Shown: piece by piece, positions 19,092 to 28,486 of the stretch | Layout: each line of letters begins with the position of its first letter | Numbering within the stretch: position 1 is the stretch's first letter | DNA from: Nitrobacter sp963807355 | Lineage (GTDB): Bacteria > Pseudomonadota > Alphaproteobacteria > Rhizobiales > Xanthobacteraceae | Assembly: GCA_963807355.1 (NCBI GenBank) | Contig: CAWEBX010000012.1 | Location: forward strand, 112,840 to 176,839 | Direction of reading: 5' to 3' | Length of the DNA: 64,000 nt | The notes under the pieces: model-generated | Databases searched by the model: none | Told to the model about the DNA's origin: nothing | What the model saw: only the letters and a program-made list of their open reading frames with translations | Made by a program: the position numbers and the translations under genes

Positions 19092-20003
19092 CTAGCCAAG
19101 CCCCACTTTCCTGAACGCCTTGCTGATCCACGAGCCCTTATTCTCGCTGGGCTGGCTTCCCCCTGACGTCACGAGATTGTAGGCGTCCTTGTACCAGCGA
19201 CTGTCCGGAAAGTTGTGGCCGAGCACAGCCGCGGCGGTCTGCGCCTCGGCAACGATTCCAATCGCCATGTAGGCTTCGGTCAGCCGCGCCAGCGCTTCCT
19301 CGACATGCCGCGTGGTCTGGTAGCGCGTCACCACGGCCTTATAGCGGTTGATGGCGCCCGTATAATCACGTCGCTCCATATAGTAGCGGCCGATCGCCAT
19401 TTCCTTGCCGGCGAGTTGATCGCGCGCGGCCTGAAGCTTCTTCTTGGCTTCGCCGGCATATTCGGACGTCGGATATTTACGGATCACCTCTTCCATGGAG
19501 TGCATGGCTTTTTCGGTGCGAGCCTGGTCGCGCGAGACATCGGGGATCTGGTCGTAGTTCGAGACGGCGATCAAATATTGCGCATAGGCGGCGTCCGGGG
19601 TGCCCGGATGGAGCGTCACGTAGCGCGACGCGGAGCCAATGCACGTATCGTAATCGCCCGCCTGATAAGATGCATAGGCCGACATCAACAACGACTTCCG
19701 CGCCCATTCCGAATAGGGGTGTTCACGGTCGACCTCGTCGAATTTCTTCGTGGCCGCCTTGAGGTCGCGCTCCTTGTTCATCAGGAACAAGCCCTCATTG
19801 TAGAGCTTGTCCGCCGGGTCATCGCTGAAGGTCTGTTCGTCCTTTGCCGTGAGCTTGTCCAAGAGCGGTCCGGTCCCGCAGCCGGCCACGGTAACGGCAA
19901 CAAGTGCAAGACTGGCGGCGAGCCGGAGTTTCCCGCCAAGCCGATCAAGAGCGGCGCGATCCATGAACTCGCTCAGTCCGAGCGCCATACGCTTAGCCAA
20001 CAT
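19092..20003 (-). CDS. bamD: Outer-membrane protein assembly lipoprotein BamD
   Basis: TPR lipoprotein of the BAM complex that inserts beta-barrels into the outer membrane. With the ATG at 20003 the lipobox VAGC puts the acylated Cys at residue 42, an unusually long signal region. An ATG at 19988 is an alternative that leaves 36 residues before it, and neither has a strong ribosome site. The mature part has tetratricopeptide repeats (YNEGLFLMNKERDLKAATKKFDEV, HPYSEWARKSLLM and similar), normal for YfiO/ComL. Length is about 303 residues. The lpxC-bamD-recN-ligA order supports the call. Confidence 0.9.
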   Translation of the reverse strand: MLAKRMALGLSEFMDRAALDRLGGKLRLAASLALVAVTVAGCGTGPLLDKLTAKDEQTFSDDPADKLYNEGLFLMNKERDLKAATKKFDEVDREHPYSEWARKSLLMSAYASYQAGDYDTCIGSASRYVTLHPGTPDAAYAQYLIAVSNYDQIPDVSRDQARTEKAMHSMEEVIRKYPTSEYAGEAKKKLQAARDQLAGKEMAIGRYYMERRDYTGAINRYKAVVTRYQTTRHVEEALARLTEAYMAIGIVAEAQTAAAVLGHNFPDSRWYKDAYNLVTSGGSQPSENKGSWISKAFRKVGLG

Positions 20004-20345
20004 TGATGAAAATCCGACGTCCGTGATACGGCGATCCAAGCACGAGGCAAACAGGATGCGCTGCCTTTTTACCGCGACCCGTTTAGCCGAAAAGAATCCG
20101 TCCACCAACGGGGTAAGCAGGTATTTCGCCGGGATTAAGGCGGGAACACCGAGCGCGGTCCCGAGCGGAAATCACTTTTCGGATAAGATCATGTTCGATC
20201 GAAAGTAAGGCTTTGGTCCGATTCATCCGGATCTCGCCTGTCCATACTACCGCCCAAGCATTTCGCCGTGAGACTGCGGAGCCGTGCAGGATCAGGGCGC
20301 GCGTATGGAGCAGAATGGATGAAAGCGTGCGAGGCCGGGCAGAAC
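20004..20345. other. Non-coding gap between bamD and lpxC
   Basis: 342 nt between two minus-strand genes. I see no convincing gene or strong hairpin; it could hold the bamD promoter. Confidence 0.4.
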
Positions 20346-21302
20346 TCAGGACACGTTGGGACCATAGGCCGCAACCATGCCGCCCACCATTCCGCCGACC
20401 ACTTCGCCCTGACTGCGCGGACGCGGAGCCGGCTGATCCTCAACCACCCGCCACGCAGTCCGATCGGCCATCAGAGCCGTGAGTACCGCGTGGTTGAGCT
20501 TGTGCCCGCCACGCACCGAACGATAGCCGCCGATCAGCGGAAACCCTGCGAGAGCCAGATCGCCGATCGCATCGAGAGCCTTGTGTCGCACACACTCGTC
20601 GGCGTAGCGCAGACCGCCGGTATTCAACAGGCGCTCGTCATCGAACACCATGGAATTTTCAAATGACGCGCCCAACGCAAAACCCGCGCTCCGGAGTCTT
20701 TCGACATCGTTCATGCAACCGAAGGTTCGAGCCCGGCTAATTTCGCGACGAAAACTTTCGGGATTGAGATCGATAGAATAATCCTGATGGCCGATCACCG
20801 GATTGGCGAAATCGATGTCGATGTCGATGCGAAAACCGCGCCTGTGCGGTCGCAGTTCGCCGAACGCCTCGCCCTTCTTCACCCGGACCGTTTTCAGAAC
20901 CTGGATGAAGCGGCGCGCTGCCGACTGCTCGACAATACCAGCCTGATCGATCGCGGCGACGAACGCCGCCGAGCTGCCATCCATAATCGGCACTTCAGGT
21001 CCGTCGAGTTCAATGGTTGCATTGTCGACCCCAAGGCCTCGCAATGCAGCAAGAACGTGTTCGGCGGTGGATACAAGCGAGCCTTGCTGGTCGCCCAGGA
21101 CAGTGGCAAACTGGGTCGAGGTCACGGATTTTACCGCAGCTCGCACCCGACGTTCGGTTCCATCGGGACCGATACGGACAAAAATAAAACCCGCATCGAT
21201 CGAGGCAGGCCCAAGGGTCAAATTGACTGGTAGTCCGGAGTGAACGCCGACACCCGTCACGGTGGCTCGCGAACGAAGCGTCGTCTGGCGGTTGAATCTC
21301 AT
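20346..21302 (-). CDS. lpxC: UDP-3-O-acyl-N-acetylglucosamine deacetylase
   Basis: Zinc amidase that commits UDP-3-O-acyl-GlcNAc to lipid A. It has 318 residues. The expected zinc ligands are visible as H82 (STAEHVLAAL), H240 and D244 (CVRHKALDAIGD), and the catalytic His is H267 (GGHKLN). The segments GVHSGLPV and FENSMVFDDERLLN are typical. The C-terminus has a Pro/Gly-rich tail with a repeated GGMV. The frame is intact. It sits downstream of ftsZ, with a terminator and a 340-nt gap between, as is usual at the 3' end of dcw clusters. Confidence 0.97.
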   Translation of the reverse strand: MRFNRQTTLRSRATVTGVGVHSGLPVNLTLGPASIDAGFIFVRIGPDGTERRVRAAVKSVTSTQFATVLGDQQGSLVSTAEHVLAALRGLGVDNATIELDGPEVPIMDGSSAAFVAAIDQAGIVEQSAARRFIQVLKTVRVKKGEAFGELRPHRRGFRIDIDIDFANPVIGHQDYSIDLNPESFRREISRARTFGCMNDVERLRSAGFALGASFENSMVFDDERLLNTGGLRYADECVRHKALDAIGDLALAGFPLIGGYRSVRGGHKLNHAVLTALMADRTAWRVVEDQPAPRPRSQGEVVGGMVGGMVAAYGPNVS

Positions 21303-21583
21303 AAAGTCTTGCCCAAGTGACTAATCCCGAAAGCCGATGTCTCCGCCTGCAAAGGCGACGAATTGATTCGTGATCCCCAAAGTCACGCCTAGAACATACC
21401 GGTTGCCACAAAGCACGCCAACTCACGCTTCTTTACCGATTGTTACCCCATCTCCGCCGCAATCACGCCGCCCCTTAACCAAATTTTCCGTCGGAGCGTG
21501 ACCTTCTACGAAAATCCGAAGACACTAATTTTCTATTAATTTCAGTAAAATACGTGGAAAAAGCTAGATACCGTATCAAGAGA

Positions 21584-21619
21584 GAAAGGGCTCCGACCCT
21601 ACAAGGTCGGAGCCCTTTC
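21584..21619 (-). terminator. Strong intrinsic terminator of the dcw cluster (after ftsZ)
   Basis: A perfect 15-bp stem, GAAAGGGCTCCGACC (21584-21598) against its complement (21605-21619), with a 6-nt loop. It begins 22 nt after the ftsZ stop. On the minus strand it is preceded by A-rich sequence and runs into TTTCTCTCTTG. The rest of the 340-nt gap to lpxC is A+T-rich and shows no gene. Confidence 0.85.
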
Positions 21620-21641
21620 CAATTTTCAATTGTTACAGACT

Positions 21642-23436
21642 TCAGTGGGCCTGGCGGCGAAGAAAAGCGGGGATATCCAGGTGATCATCGCCTTGCGGAG
21701 CGGGCGTAACGGGAACCGGACGGCCGTGAGAATCCAGTCCTTGAGGCGACGGACGGCGCGCGTACTCTGATACCGGCTCGTTACCCATCTGCTCGGCAAC
21801 GCCGCGCTGCGGCCGGCGCTCCGGCAATGGAGGCATCTGAGCCATGGCTGGCCCGGCCTCGCGACCCGCGAGAGGAGGCTCGGCGTCCTGATCGCGCCGG
21901 CCGAGGCCAACATTGGCCAGACGTTGCAAGAGTGACAGCCGATTCTTCTGCGGATGCTCTCCGTCAACCTCGCCCCGGGCCTGTCGGATTTCATTCTGCG
22001 CTGGCATCGGTAGTTCCTCCATCCTCGGCATCCGAGGGACGCGGACCGGGGCACGTTCGGCCGGCTGCGGGATGAAGTTTTCCGGCGGCGGCGGCTCGTG
22101 CTGCTCGCGCTGCGCAGGATCGTGATCCGGGAACAGCGTCGGCTTCTGCGCAATCGGCCGAACAGTAACGTCGCCGTACGAGGCCGGCTGCACGGGAGCC
22201 GGAGCAGGCGGTGGCGGCGTTGGCTCGGCAACCGCCGCGGCAATCGCCTCCAACGCTGCACGCTCTACATTAGCGGCGGGTTGAGCGGTCGGGGCCTGAG
22301 CTGGCTGCACCGGCTGGGCGGCAGGCCGGGGCTCGATGGGCTTCTGGGCGAGATTAGCGGAAGCACGCTTGTTGTCCTCACGGAGCTTTGCAGTCAGTTC
22401 GGCCGCACGGGGGTCGGGCGCAGCGGATACCGTCTTCGCGGCCGGGGTGGCCGCAGCGCGCGCGATCGTGCCCTGGTCGATGCCGGTCGCGACCACGGAT
22501 ACCCTGATGATACCGTCGAGACTTCTCATCGAAGGTTGCGCCGACGATGATGTTCGCGTCCTGATCGACCTCCTCACGAATCCGCGTGGCGGCTTCGTCG
22601 ACCTCGAACAGGGTGAGGTCCTTGCCGCCGGTGATCGAAATCAGGAGCCCCTTGGCGCCCTTCATCGAACTGTCGTCGATCAGCGGGTTGGCGATCGCCG
22701 CTTCGGCGGCGGTGAGCGCGCGCTTCTCGCCGGAAGCCTCCCCGGTGCCCATCATCGCCTTGCCCATCTCGCGCATCACGGCGCGGACGTCGGCAAAGTC
22801 GAGATTGATCAGACCTTCCTTCACCATCAGGTCCGTGATGCAGGCCACGCCCGAGTAAAGCACCTGATCGGCCATCGCGAAGGCGTCGGCGAAGGTGGTC
22901 TTCTCATTAGCCACGCGGAACAGGTTTTGATTGGGAATGATCAGCAGCGTATCGACCACCTTGTGCAGTTCGCCGATCCCCGAGTTGGCGGTGCGCATCC
23001 GGCGCTGGCCCTCGAAGTGGAACGGCTTGGTGACGACGCCGACGGTCAGGATCCCCATTTCGCGCGCGGCCTTGGCGATAACGGGCGCAGCACCGGTCCC
23101 GGTGCCGCCGCCCATTCCGGCGGTGACGAACACCATGTTCGCCCCCGAGAGGTGATCGCGAATTTCATCGATGACTTCCTGCGCCGCGGCAGCGCCGACA
23201 TCGGGCTGCGAACCGGCGCCGAGACCCTGGGTGACCTGCGTGCCCATCTGGATAATGCGCTGCGCTTTGGACATGGTCAGCGCCTGCGCATCGGTGTTGG
23301 CAACCACGAAATCGACCCCGACCAGTCCGGCCGTGATCATGTTGTTGACCGCGTTGCCGCCAGCGCCGCCGACGCCGAATACAGTGATCCGCGGCTTCAG
23401 CTCGTGAATGTCGGGAACGTTGAGATTGATGGTCAT
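21642..23436 (-). CDS. ftsZ: Cell-division GTPase FtsZ, interrupted by one frame change
   Basis: Tubulin-like GTPase that forms the Z ring. The frame from ATG 23436 gives residues 1-304 with GVGGAGGNAV (21-30), GGGTGTG (109-115) and T7-loop NLDFADV (211-217). An extra A/T at about 22524 then breaks the frame at IVGATFDE. The second frame continues SLDGIIRVSVVATG, a long Pro/Gln-rich linker and the FtsA/ZipA-binding tail DIPAFLRRQ, ending at 21642. Removing one base restores a protein of about 597 residues, long for FtsZ because of the linker but normal for this family of bacteria. As written, the product would lose the C-terminal binding tail. A sequence error is likely. ftsA lies 88 nt upstream. 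Confidence 0.95.
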
Positions 23437-23524
23437 GGTTGCCTCTCGATTACACGCGCGGTGTCGCTATGCCGGCGGTCGTCGACCGCGGGAATTGATG
23501 GAAATCTGCAAATTGGAAAATTCA

Positions 23525-24847
23525 TCAGAAGCCCTCCCGGAGCCATCGTCCGACCTTTCCGAAATAGCCGTCCGTCCCTGTCCGGACCTGCCGCGTGCGC
23601 CGCGGTTCAACATGTTCCAGATGCGCGTATTGCGGATACACCAGCAGCCCTGTGGGAACGGCGAACGAAGCGCCTTTGGCCTCATTGGGCAGGCGGCCGA
23701 AGCCGAGCGGACGGCCGATGCGGACCGGGCGGCCGAGGACGCGTCGTGCAAGTTCGGGAATGCCAGTAAGCTGCGACGCACCGCCGCTCAACACGACCCG
23801 CGCACGCGGCTCGGCGGCAAATGGGGAATCCGCGAGCCGGTCCCTGACCATCTCAAAAATCTCCTCAACACGCTGACGAACGATGTTGGCGATGGTCGCA
23901 CGCGACACGACCTGCGGCGCGTCACTGTCACTGTCTCCGGCTGCCGGAACCGTCATCAGTTCGCGGACATCCGAGCCGCCCGTTAGCACCGTGCCATATA
24001 ACGTCTTGATTCGCTCGGCATCCGCAATGCACGCACCCAATCCGCGCGCGAGATCCATCGTGACGTGATGTCCGCCGATGGCAAAACCGCTGGCATGAAT
24101 AAAGCGCCCAGCCGAATAGATCGCGATAGTGGTGGTTCCCGCGCCCATCTCCACGACCGCGGCGCCGAGATCGACCTCGTCGTCGGTCAATACCGACAAG
24201 CCGGCAACATAAGGGCTAGCAGCCATGGCTTCGACGGTGAGATGGCAGCGCTCCACCGCCAGCATCAGGTTTTTCGCGACGGTCGCCTCCGAGGTCACGA
24301 CGTTCATATCGACGCCAAATCGGCGCGCCACCATGCCGCGGGGATCGCGGATACCCTTTACGCCGTCGAGCGAATAGCCGACCGGCAGCGCATGAAGCAC
24401 GGTGCGCCCGGGGGCCGTGGCGTGATGCATTCCGGTCGAAGTAACCCGGCTGACATCGGACGGCGTAACCGCGCCACCCTGAATGTGGGAGGCCGCTTCA
24501 ATCAACTGTCCTTGCAGCCGTCCGGCCGAGACCGACAGCAACACGGATTCGACCCGGACCTTTGCCATTTGCTCGGCCAGTGAAACGGCTTGGCGAACCG
24601 CCTGCTCGCATTGGGCGAGATCGGTCACCGCGCCGGCCTTCATGCCGCGCGACTGAATCTGGCTGTAGCCGATCAGCTCCGCTGCGTGGGTTCGTCCGCG
24701 CAACGCATCGTTCGGTGCGCTCGGCCGCAGCCTTGCGATCATGCAGGCGATCTTGCTGGTGCCGATGTCCAGCGACGCCACCAGCGCGCTGCGATTGCGC
24801 TGCATCGGCCGGGTTTTCGGGGCCTGGTCGCGATCGAGGACCGTCAT
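23525..24847 (-). CDS. ftsA: Cell-division protein FtsA
   Basis: Actin-like ATPase that anchors FtsZ to the membrane. It has 440 residues with the phosphate-1 motif LDIGTSKIACMI near 26, the SHS2 (1C) insert, AVVEMGAGTTTIAIY (phosphate-2) and SGGASQLTGIPELA (adenosine motif). The C-terminal amphipathic helix GYFGKVGRWLREGF is the membrane-targeting end. Its ATG overlaps the ftsQ stop (ATGA at 24844-24847), implying coupled translation. The frame is intact. Confidence 0.96.
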   Translation of the reverse strand: MTVLDRDQAPKTRPMQRNRSALVASLDIGTSKIACMIARLRPSAPNDALRGRTHAAELIGYSQIQSRGMKAGAVTDLAQCEQAVRQAVSLAEQMAKVRVESVLLSVSAGRLQGQLIEAASHIQGGAVTPSDVSRVTSTGMHHATAPGRTVLHALPVGYSLDGVKGIRDPRGMVARRFGVDMNVVTSEATVAKNLMLAVERCHLTVEAMAASPYVAGLSVLTDDEVDLGAAVVEMGAGTTTIAIYSAGRFIHASGFAIGGHHVTMDLARGLGACIADAERIKTLYGTVLTGGSDVRELMTVPAAGDSDSDAPQVVSRATIANIVRQRVEEIFEMVRDRLADSPFAAEPRARVVLSGGASQLTGIPELARRVLGRPVRIGRPLGFGRLPNEAKGASFAVPTGLLVYPQYAHLEHVEPRRTRQVRTGTDGYFGKVGRWLREGF

Positions 24848-25849
24848 GCGCTGCCGGCCTTTTTGCTGGACTTCTTGATCTGCTCTTCGCGCGCCTTCGC
24901 GGCCTCTTCCGAAAGCCGCACGGTCAGGCGATCGGGCAGCCGCAGGTCGATTGCGGTGATGTCGCGCGACAGCAACTTGTTTTCCCTGTCATATTTTACG
25001 AGCGCAGCGAGCGCGAGACCGACGTCGTTCTCCGGAAGCCGGATGTCTAGTCCATCCTTGAGACGCAGATTCCAGCGCCGCTCGCCGACGAAGATCGCGG
25101 CCTTGAGTTGGCTATTCACAACAGGATAGTTCGCAACCAGCGCGAGAAAATCCTTGGCGCGGGTTTCCGCCCCCTTGCCGACCACGAGCGGCAACGACGC
25201 GAAGCGCTGCGCGACGTATGGCGTGAGCACCATTCCGTCGGCGGCGATCACCGCGAGCTTGCCGTTCTCCTGCCAAAGTGCGAAGGGGAGACGCTCGGTG
25301 ATGTCGATCTGAAGCGCGCCCGGATAAAGCTTCAACACGGTCGCATCCGCGATCCACGGATTGGCCTTTAGGCTGTCACGCACGCTAGCGGCATCAAGGA
25401 ACAGGAGGGATGAACGGCCGTTGACGCCGCCTGCGGCCAACACCTCATCCTGCGTCAATTGCGTGCGGCCATTGACGGTAACGGATGTGATTCCGAAGCC
25501 CGCGGCGTTGGCGAGTGCATTGCGCGTGTCGTCGAAGGCCGCGATCGCTTCATCGACATGGCCACCCGCGACCACGCCGAGCGCGGCGCTGCCGCCGACG
25601 ACGACAACGGTCATAATCGCGCCAAGCCGCGCGCGGAACATGGCGTTCGATAAAGGCAATCGCGCGGTTGGGATTCCTGGCACGCGCATCCAGACGTTCC
25701 GCCCGCGCACGCTTCAGCTTGTCGATCTGTTCGCGCAGCAAGATGGCGGCACCGCTGGCTGCCAACCCGAGCAGGCCGACCTCCTTCAACAGGCCAGACT
25801 TGAACCTCGGCAATCTCAACGACCGATCGAGGTGTCCTCCACCATTCAT
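24844..25849 (-). CDS. ftsQ: Divisome protein FtsQ, probable frame change near the N-terminus
   Basis: Bitopic divisome protein linking early and late division proteins. The frame ending at 24844 holds the membrane segment IMTVVVVGGSAALGVV, the POTRA domain (ITSVTVNGRTQLTQDEVL, then ANPWIADATVLKLYPGALQI) and the FtsQ-type beta domain. The N-terminal cytoplasmic part reads well in a second frame from ATG 25849 (MNGGGHLDRSLRLPRFKSG to FIERHVPR), which meets the first at about 25610-25710. One base change at the CCGCGCGCGG run near 25635 would join them. Alternatively translation starts at GTG 25710 in the main frame. The homology-based joining is my inference. Confidence 0.85.
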
Positions 25850-26212
25850 TGCGCGAGCTCGTCACCGTTTCGCCCCGCCCCGCTTGAACCGCGGCGCTGA
25901 ACGCAGAAACACGAATTTTGGAGCGCGCCCAACGTTTTAGCGATACCGGGCGGGGCGCCGACCTCCGGCAGGTCTGCTGTCCCCTCGATGCGGTCGGAAG
26001 CGGAAAAATTCCGCCAGCTCGCGTCCCGGCAGCCAAAACGCCACATGCGCCGCCAGTGTTAACCTTGGGACGTCCTGGTAAACAAAAGGTAAATGTGGTG
26101 CGGACAGGCCGCATTTTGGCGCGATAAAAGAATGCCTTGCGGCTTTTCGGGATCAGCCCGTCGGATTGTCGTGCACCCTTCGCGGTTCCCTCAGCGCGCT
26201 GCGCCAGGCTCC
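25850..26212. promoter_or_regulatory. ddl-ftsQ spacer with GGTAAA direct repeats
   Basis: 363 nt with no convincing gene, unusual inside a cluster where most junctions overlap. At 26077-26093 there are two GGTAAA copies one helical turn apart (starts 11 nt apart), next to GTTAACC at 26058-26064. On the minus strand this reads as a TTTACC tandem upstream of ftsQ, reminiscent of CtrA-like TTAA half-sites but not an exact match. A local ftsQAZ promoter or operator is plausible. Confidence 0.35.
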
Positions 26213-27202
26213 TCAAATCGGACGTACTGTCTTTTCGGCAAGCACGATCTGATCACGCAGGAAATCCGCAAACCCGATCCCGTGTGCATGAAGCGCCTTC
26301 GGGTAAAGCGACGCCGCGGTCATGCCCGGGAGGGTGTTGGTCTCGAGATAGACCGGCCCCTTGCCTGTCACGATGAAGTCGGTGCGGGAATAGCCGCGGC
26401 AGGACAACGCCAGATGCGCCCGCAGCGAGTGATCCATGATCTGCGTGGCAATTTCTGGCGAAAAACGCCCCGGACAGATCTCTTGCGTCGTCTTCGCCAG
26501 ATATTTCGCGGCATAGTCGAACGCGCCCTCGGCCGGCACGATCTCGACCGGTGGAAGCGCGACGACCGAACCGTCGGAATGCTCCAGCACGCCGCAAGTC
26601 GCCTCGATGCCGGACACGAACGGTTCGATCACATAGTCTTCTGTCTTCGCTGCGTCGCGAACGGTGACGAGGTCCTGCGGCGCATTGATGAAGATCAGAC
26701 CATAGCTCGATCCGTCACACGCAGGTTTAGCAACCAGCCGACCGTGTTCGGCGAACGCGCGATCGATGTTCTCAAGCAAGATGTGCGCCGGCGTAATGAC
26801 ACCGGCCAAGGCCACGAACCGCTTGGCCGCAACCTTGTCGAACGCAAGATGAGAGGCGGCCGAGCCCGACCCCGTAAAGGGAATGCGGCGGAGTTCGCAC
26901 ATCGCCTGCAGTTCGCCATTTTCGGCGCGGCCTCCGTGAAGGCCGAGCACCAGAAGGCGGCCCTCGGCCTTCGCCCGGTCCAGCGCCCGTTCAAGCTGCG
27001 TGCCGGCGCCGGCAGGAACGAACTCGTCCTCGAACGGCCGAGCATGATTCCTCAGCGCGTCGGGTCGCACGTCGATGACTTCGTCGCGATGGTTCCAGAA
27101 CCAAAGATCGGCCTCCGGCAAGGCGTGATGCAGCGCCTGCGCGCTCGCGACCGAAACGAGACGCTCTTTGTTGCTGCCGCCGAACAAAATGGTGATGCGC
27201 AT
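26213..27202 (-). CDS. ddl: D-alanine--D-alanine ligase
   Basis: ATP-grasp ligase making the D-Ala-D-Ala end of the peptidoglycan stem. About 329 residues start at ATG 27202, which has GAGAAGG 5 nt upstream. An upstream in-frame opening to 27316 is discarded. Family motifs: ITILFGGSNKERLVS, LGLHGGRAENGELQ, the ATP-grasp loop KPACDGSSYGL, and the metal-binding end DFIVTGKGPVYLETNTLPGMT. It resembles the Ddl subtype of this bacterial group more than classic DdlB (the GGxxxE position reads GGSNKE). The stop lies 103 nt from the next gene upstream, murB. Confidence 0.93.
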   Translation of the reverse strand: MRITILFGGSNKERLVSVASAQALHHALPEADLWFWNHRDEVIDVRPDALRNHARPFEDEFVPAGAGTQLERALDRAKAEGRLLVLGLHGGRAENGELQAMCELRRIPFTGSGSAASHLAFDKVAAKRFVALAGVITPAHILLENIDRAFAEHGRLVAKPACDGSSYGLIFINAPQDLVTVRDAAKTEDYVIEPFVSGIEATCGVLEHSDGSVVALPPVEIVPAEGAFDYAAKYLAKTTQEICPGRFSPEIATQIMDHSLRAHLALSCRGYSRTDFIVTGKGPVYLETNTLPGMTAASLYPKALHAHGIGFADFLRDQIVLAEKTVRPI

Positions 27203-27305
27203 CGACCTTCTCGAGAGTCTGATCAACTGCGTTGAATCAGTCGCTCGCCCTATCTTTATGATCGAGCATGATCTTATCCGAAAGCCAGGCTTCCTTTGTC
27301 GGGGG

Positions 27306-28226
27306 TCATGCTCCAACCCCGATCCGCTTGATTTCCCACTGCAGTTCGATGCCGGAATGCTGTTTTACCCGTTCGCGGACGGATTCGCCCAAGGTTTCGA
27401 TGTCGCGCGCCGTGGCCTCTCCAGTGTTGATAAGAAAATTGCAGTGCATTTCCGATACCTGCGCGCCGCCGACGCGATGGCCACGCATCCCGGCGGCATC
27501 AATCAATTTCCAGGCACTCTGACCCGGCGGATTCTTGAACGTCGAGCCACCGGTCTTTTCGCGGATCGGCTGCACTGTCTCGCGGTGAGCCTGCACGCCG
27601 TTCATGCGCGCGCGGATTGCTTCCGGATCGGCGAGACGGCCACGAAATATCGCGCCGGTAAAGATAACGGAGGGATCGACTCTGCTGTTGCGATATTCGA
27701 ACGCCATGCCGGAATTATCGAAGGTCACCTTTTCGCCACGACGGCTGACCGCGCGGGCTTCGACGAGAACATCTTTGGTCTCGCTGCCGTTGGCGCCCGC
27801 GTTCATCCGCAGCGCGCCGCCGATGGTGCCGGGAATGCCGAAATAGAATTCAAGCCCGCTAATGTTCGCCGCAGCCGCAGCTTCCGCGACACGCTTGTCG
27901 AGCGCGGCCGCGCCGGCGCGCACGATGTCGCCATCGGTCGTAACGTCGCCAAATCCGCGCGGAGACAGGCGGATCACCACACCCAGCAGACCGCGGTCGC
28001 GCACCACAATATTGGAGCCGACGCCTATGCAGTAGATCGGGATCTCTTCCGGCAGATGGAGCAGGAAATAGGCGAGATCGTCTTCGTCCGCGGGCGCGAA
28101 CAGCACCTGCGCCGGACCGCCGACGCGAAACCATGTCAGCGGCGCCAGCGGCTCATTCGCCAGCAGCCGCCCGCGCAACTCCGGCATTTGCGATTTCAGT
28201 TTTGGAACGATGTCGGGGAAGGTCAT
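27306..28226 (-). CDS. murB: UDP-N-acetylenolpyruvoylglucosamine reductase
   Basis: FAD/NADPH enzyme completing UDP-MurNAc. It has 306 residues, a FAD_binding_4 domain with WFRVGGPAQVLF and GVGSNIVVRD, GIPGTIGGALRMNAG near 135, the type-I C-terminal domain with STFKNPPGQSAWKLID, and MHCNFLINTGEATARD. The frame is intact. The ATG at 28226 overlaps the stop of the small upstream gene (28223) by 4 nt. Confidence 0.96.
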   Translation of the reverse strand: MTFPDIVPKLKSQMPELRGRLLANEPLAPLTWFRVGGPAQVLFAPADEDDLAYFLLHLPEEIPIYCIGVGSNIVVRDRGLLGVVIRLSPRGFGDVTTDGDIVRAGAAALDKRVAEAAAAANISGLEFYFGIPGTIGGALRMNAGANGSETKDVLVEARAVSRRGEKVTFDNSGMAFEYRNSRVDPSVIFTGAIFRGRLADPEAIRARMNGVQAHRETVQPIREKTGGSTFKNPPGQSAWKLIDAAGMRGHRVGGAQVSEMHCNFLINTGEATARDIETLGESVRERVKQHSGIELQWEIKRIGVGA

Positions 28227-28486
28227 TGAATATGGGGCAAGTTAGGAAACCAAACACCTCGACAGAGCAATTGGCCCATATTTGGTATAACATGGTCTTG
28301 ATCCAATTCGTCGATACTTCCAATTTCCTTCCATGTTTCGATCATACCTGCGTCTGCAGGCGTCGCCAAAAAGGTTTTGCTCGCCTTTGCTAGAAGCAAC
28401 ATCGCGTCATCCCAATCATTAGCCGTGATTCCGAATCCTAACCCGCTGCGATATTCGCTCCGCAAAACGAGCCAGAATATCCTCAT
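28223..28486 (-). CDS. Unrecognised 87-residue protein embedded between murC and murB
   Basis: A short open frame fits exactly between murC and murB: its ATG (28484-28486) overlaps the murC stop and its TGA (28223-28225) overlaps the murB ATG, both as ATGA. Base composition is lower in G+C than its neighbours. The protein has YRSGLGFGITANDWDDAMLLL, then SIDELDQDHVIPNMG and RGVWFP near the end. From memory, a small uncharacterised family with a GxTAxxxxDA segment and a PNMGxxxxRGxWFP ending occurs sporadically in other bacteria, but I cannot confirm membership or give a function. No signal peptide, membrane segment or Cys motif is visible. Its coupling suggests it is translated with the Mur enzymes. 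Confidence 0.75.
   Translation of the reverse strand: MRIFWLVLRSEYRSGLGFGITANDWDDAMLLLAKASKTFLATPADAGMIETWKEIGSIDELDQDHVIPNMGQLLCRGVWFPNLPHIQ

Noticed and set aside
22336..23769. 477-codon plus-strand frame opposite ftsZ/ftsA
   Set aside because: Shadow of conserved genes; composition is typical of antisense frames in G+C-rich DNA.
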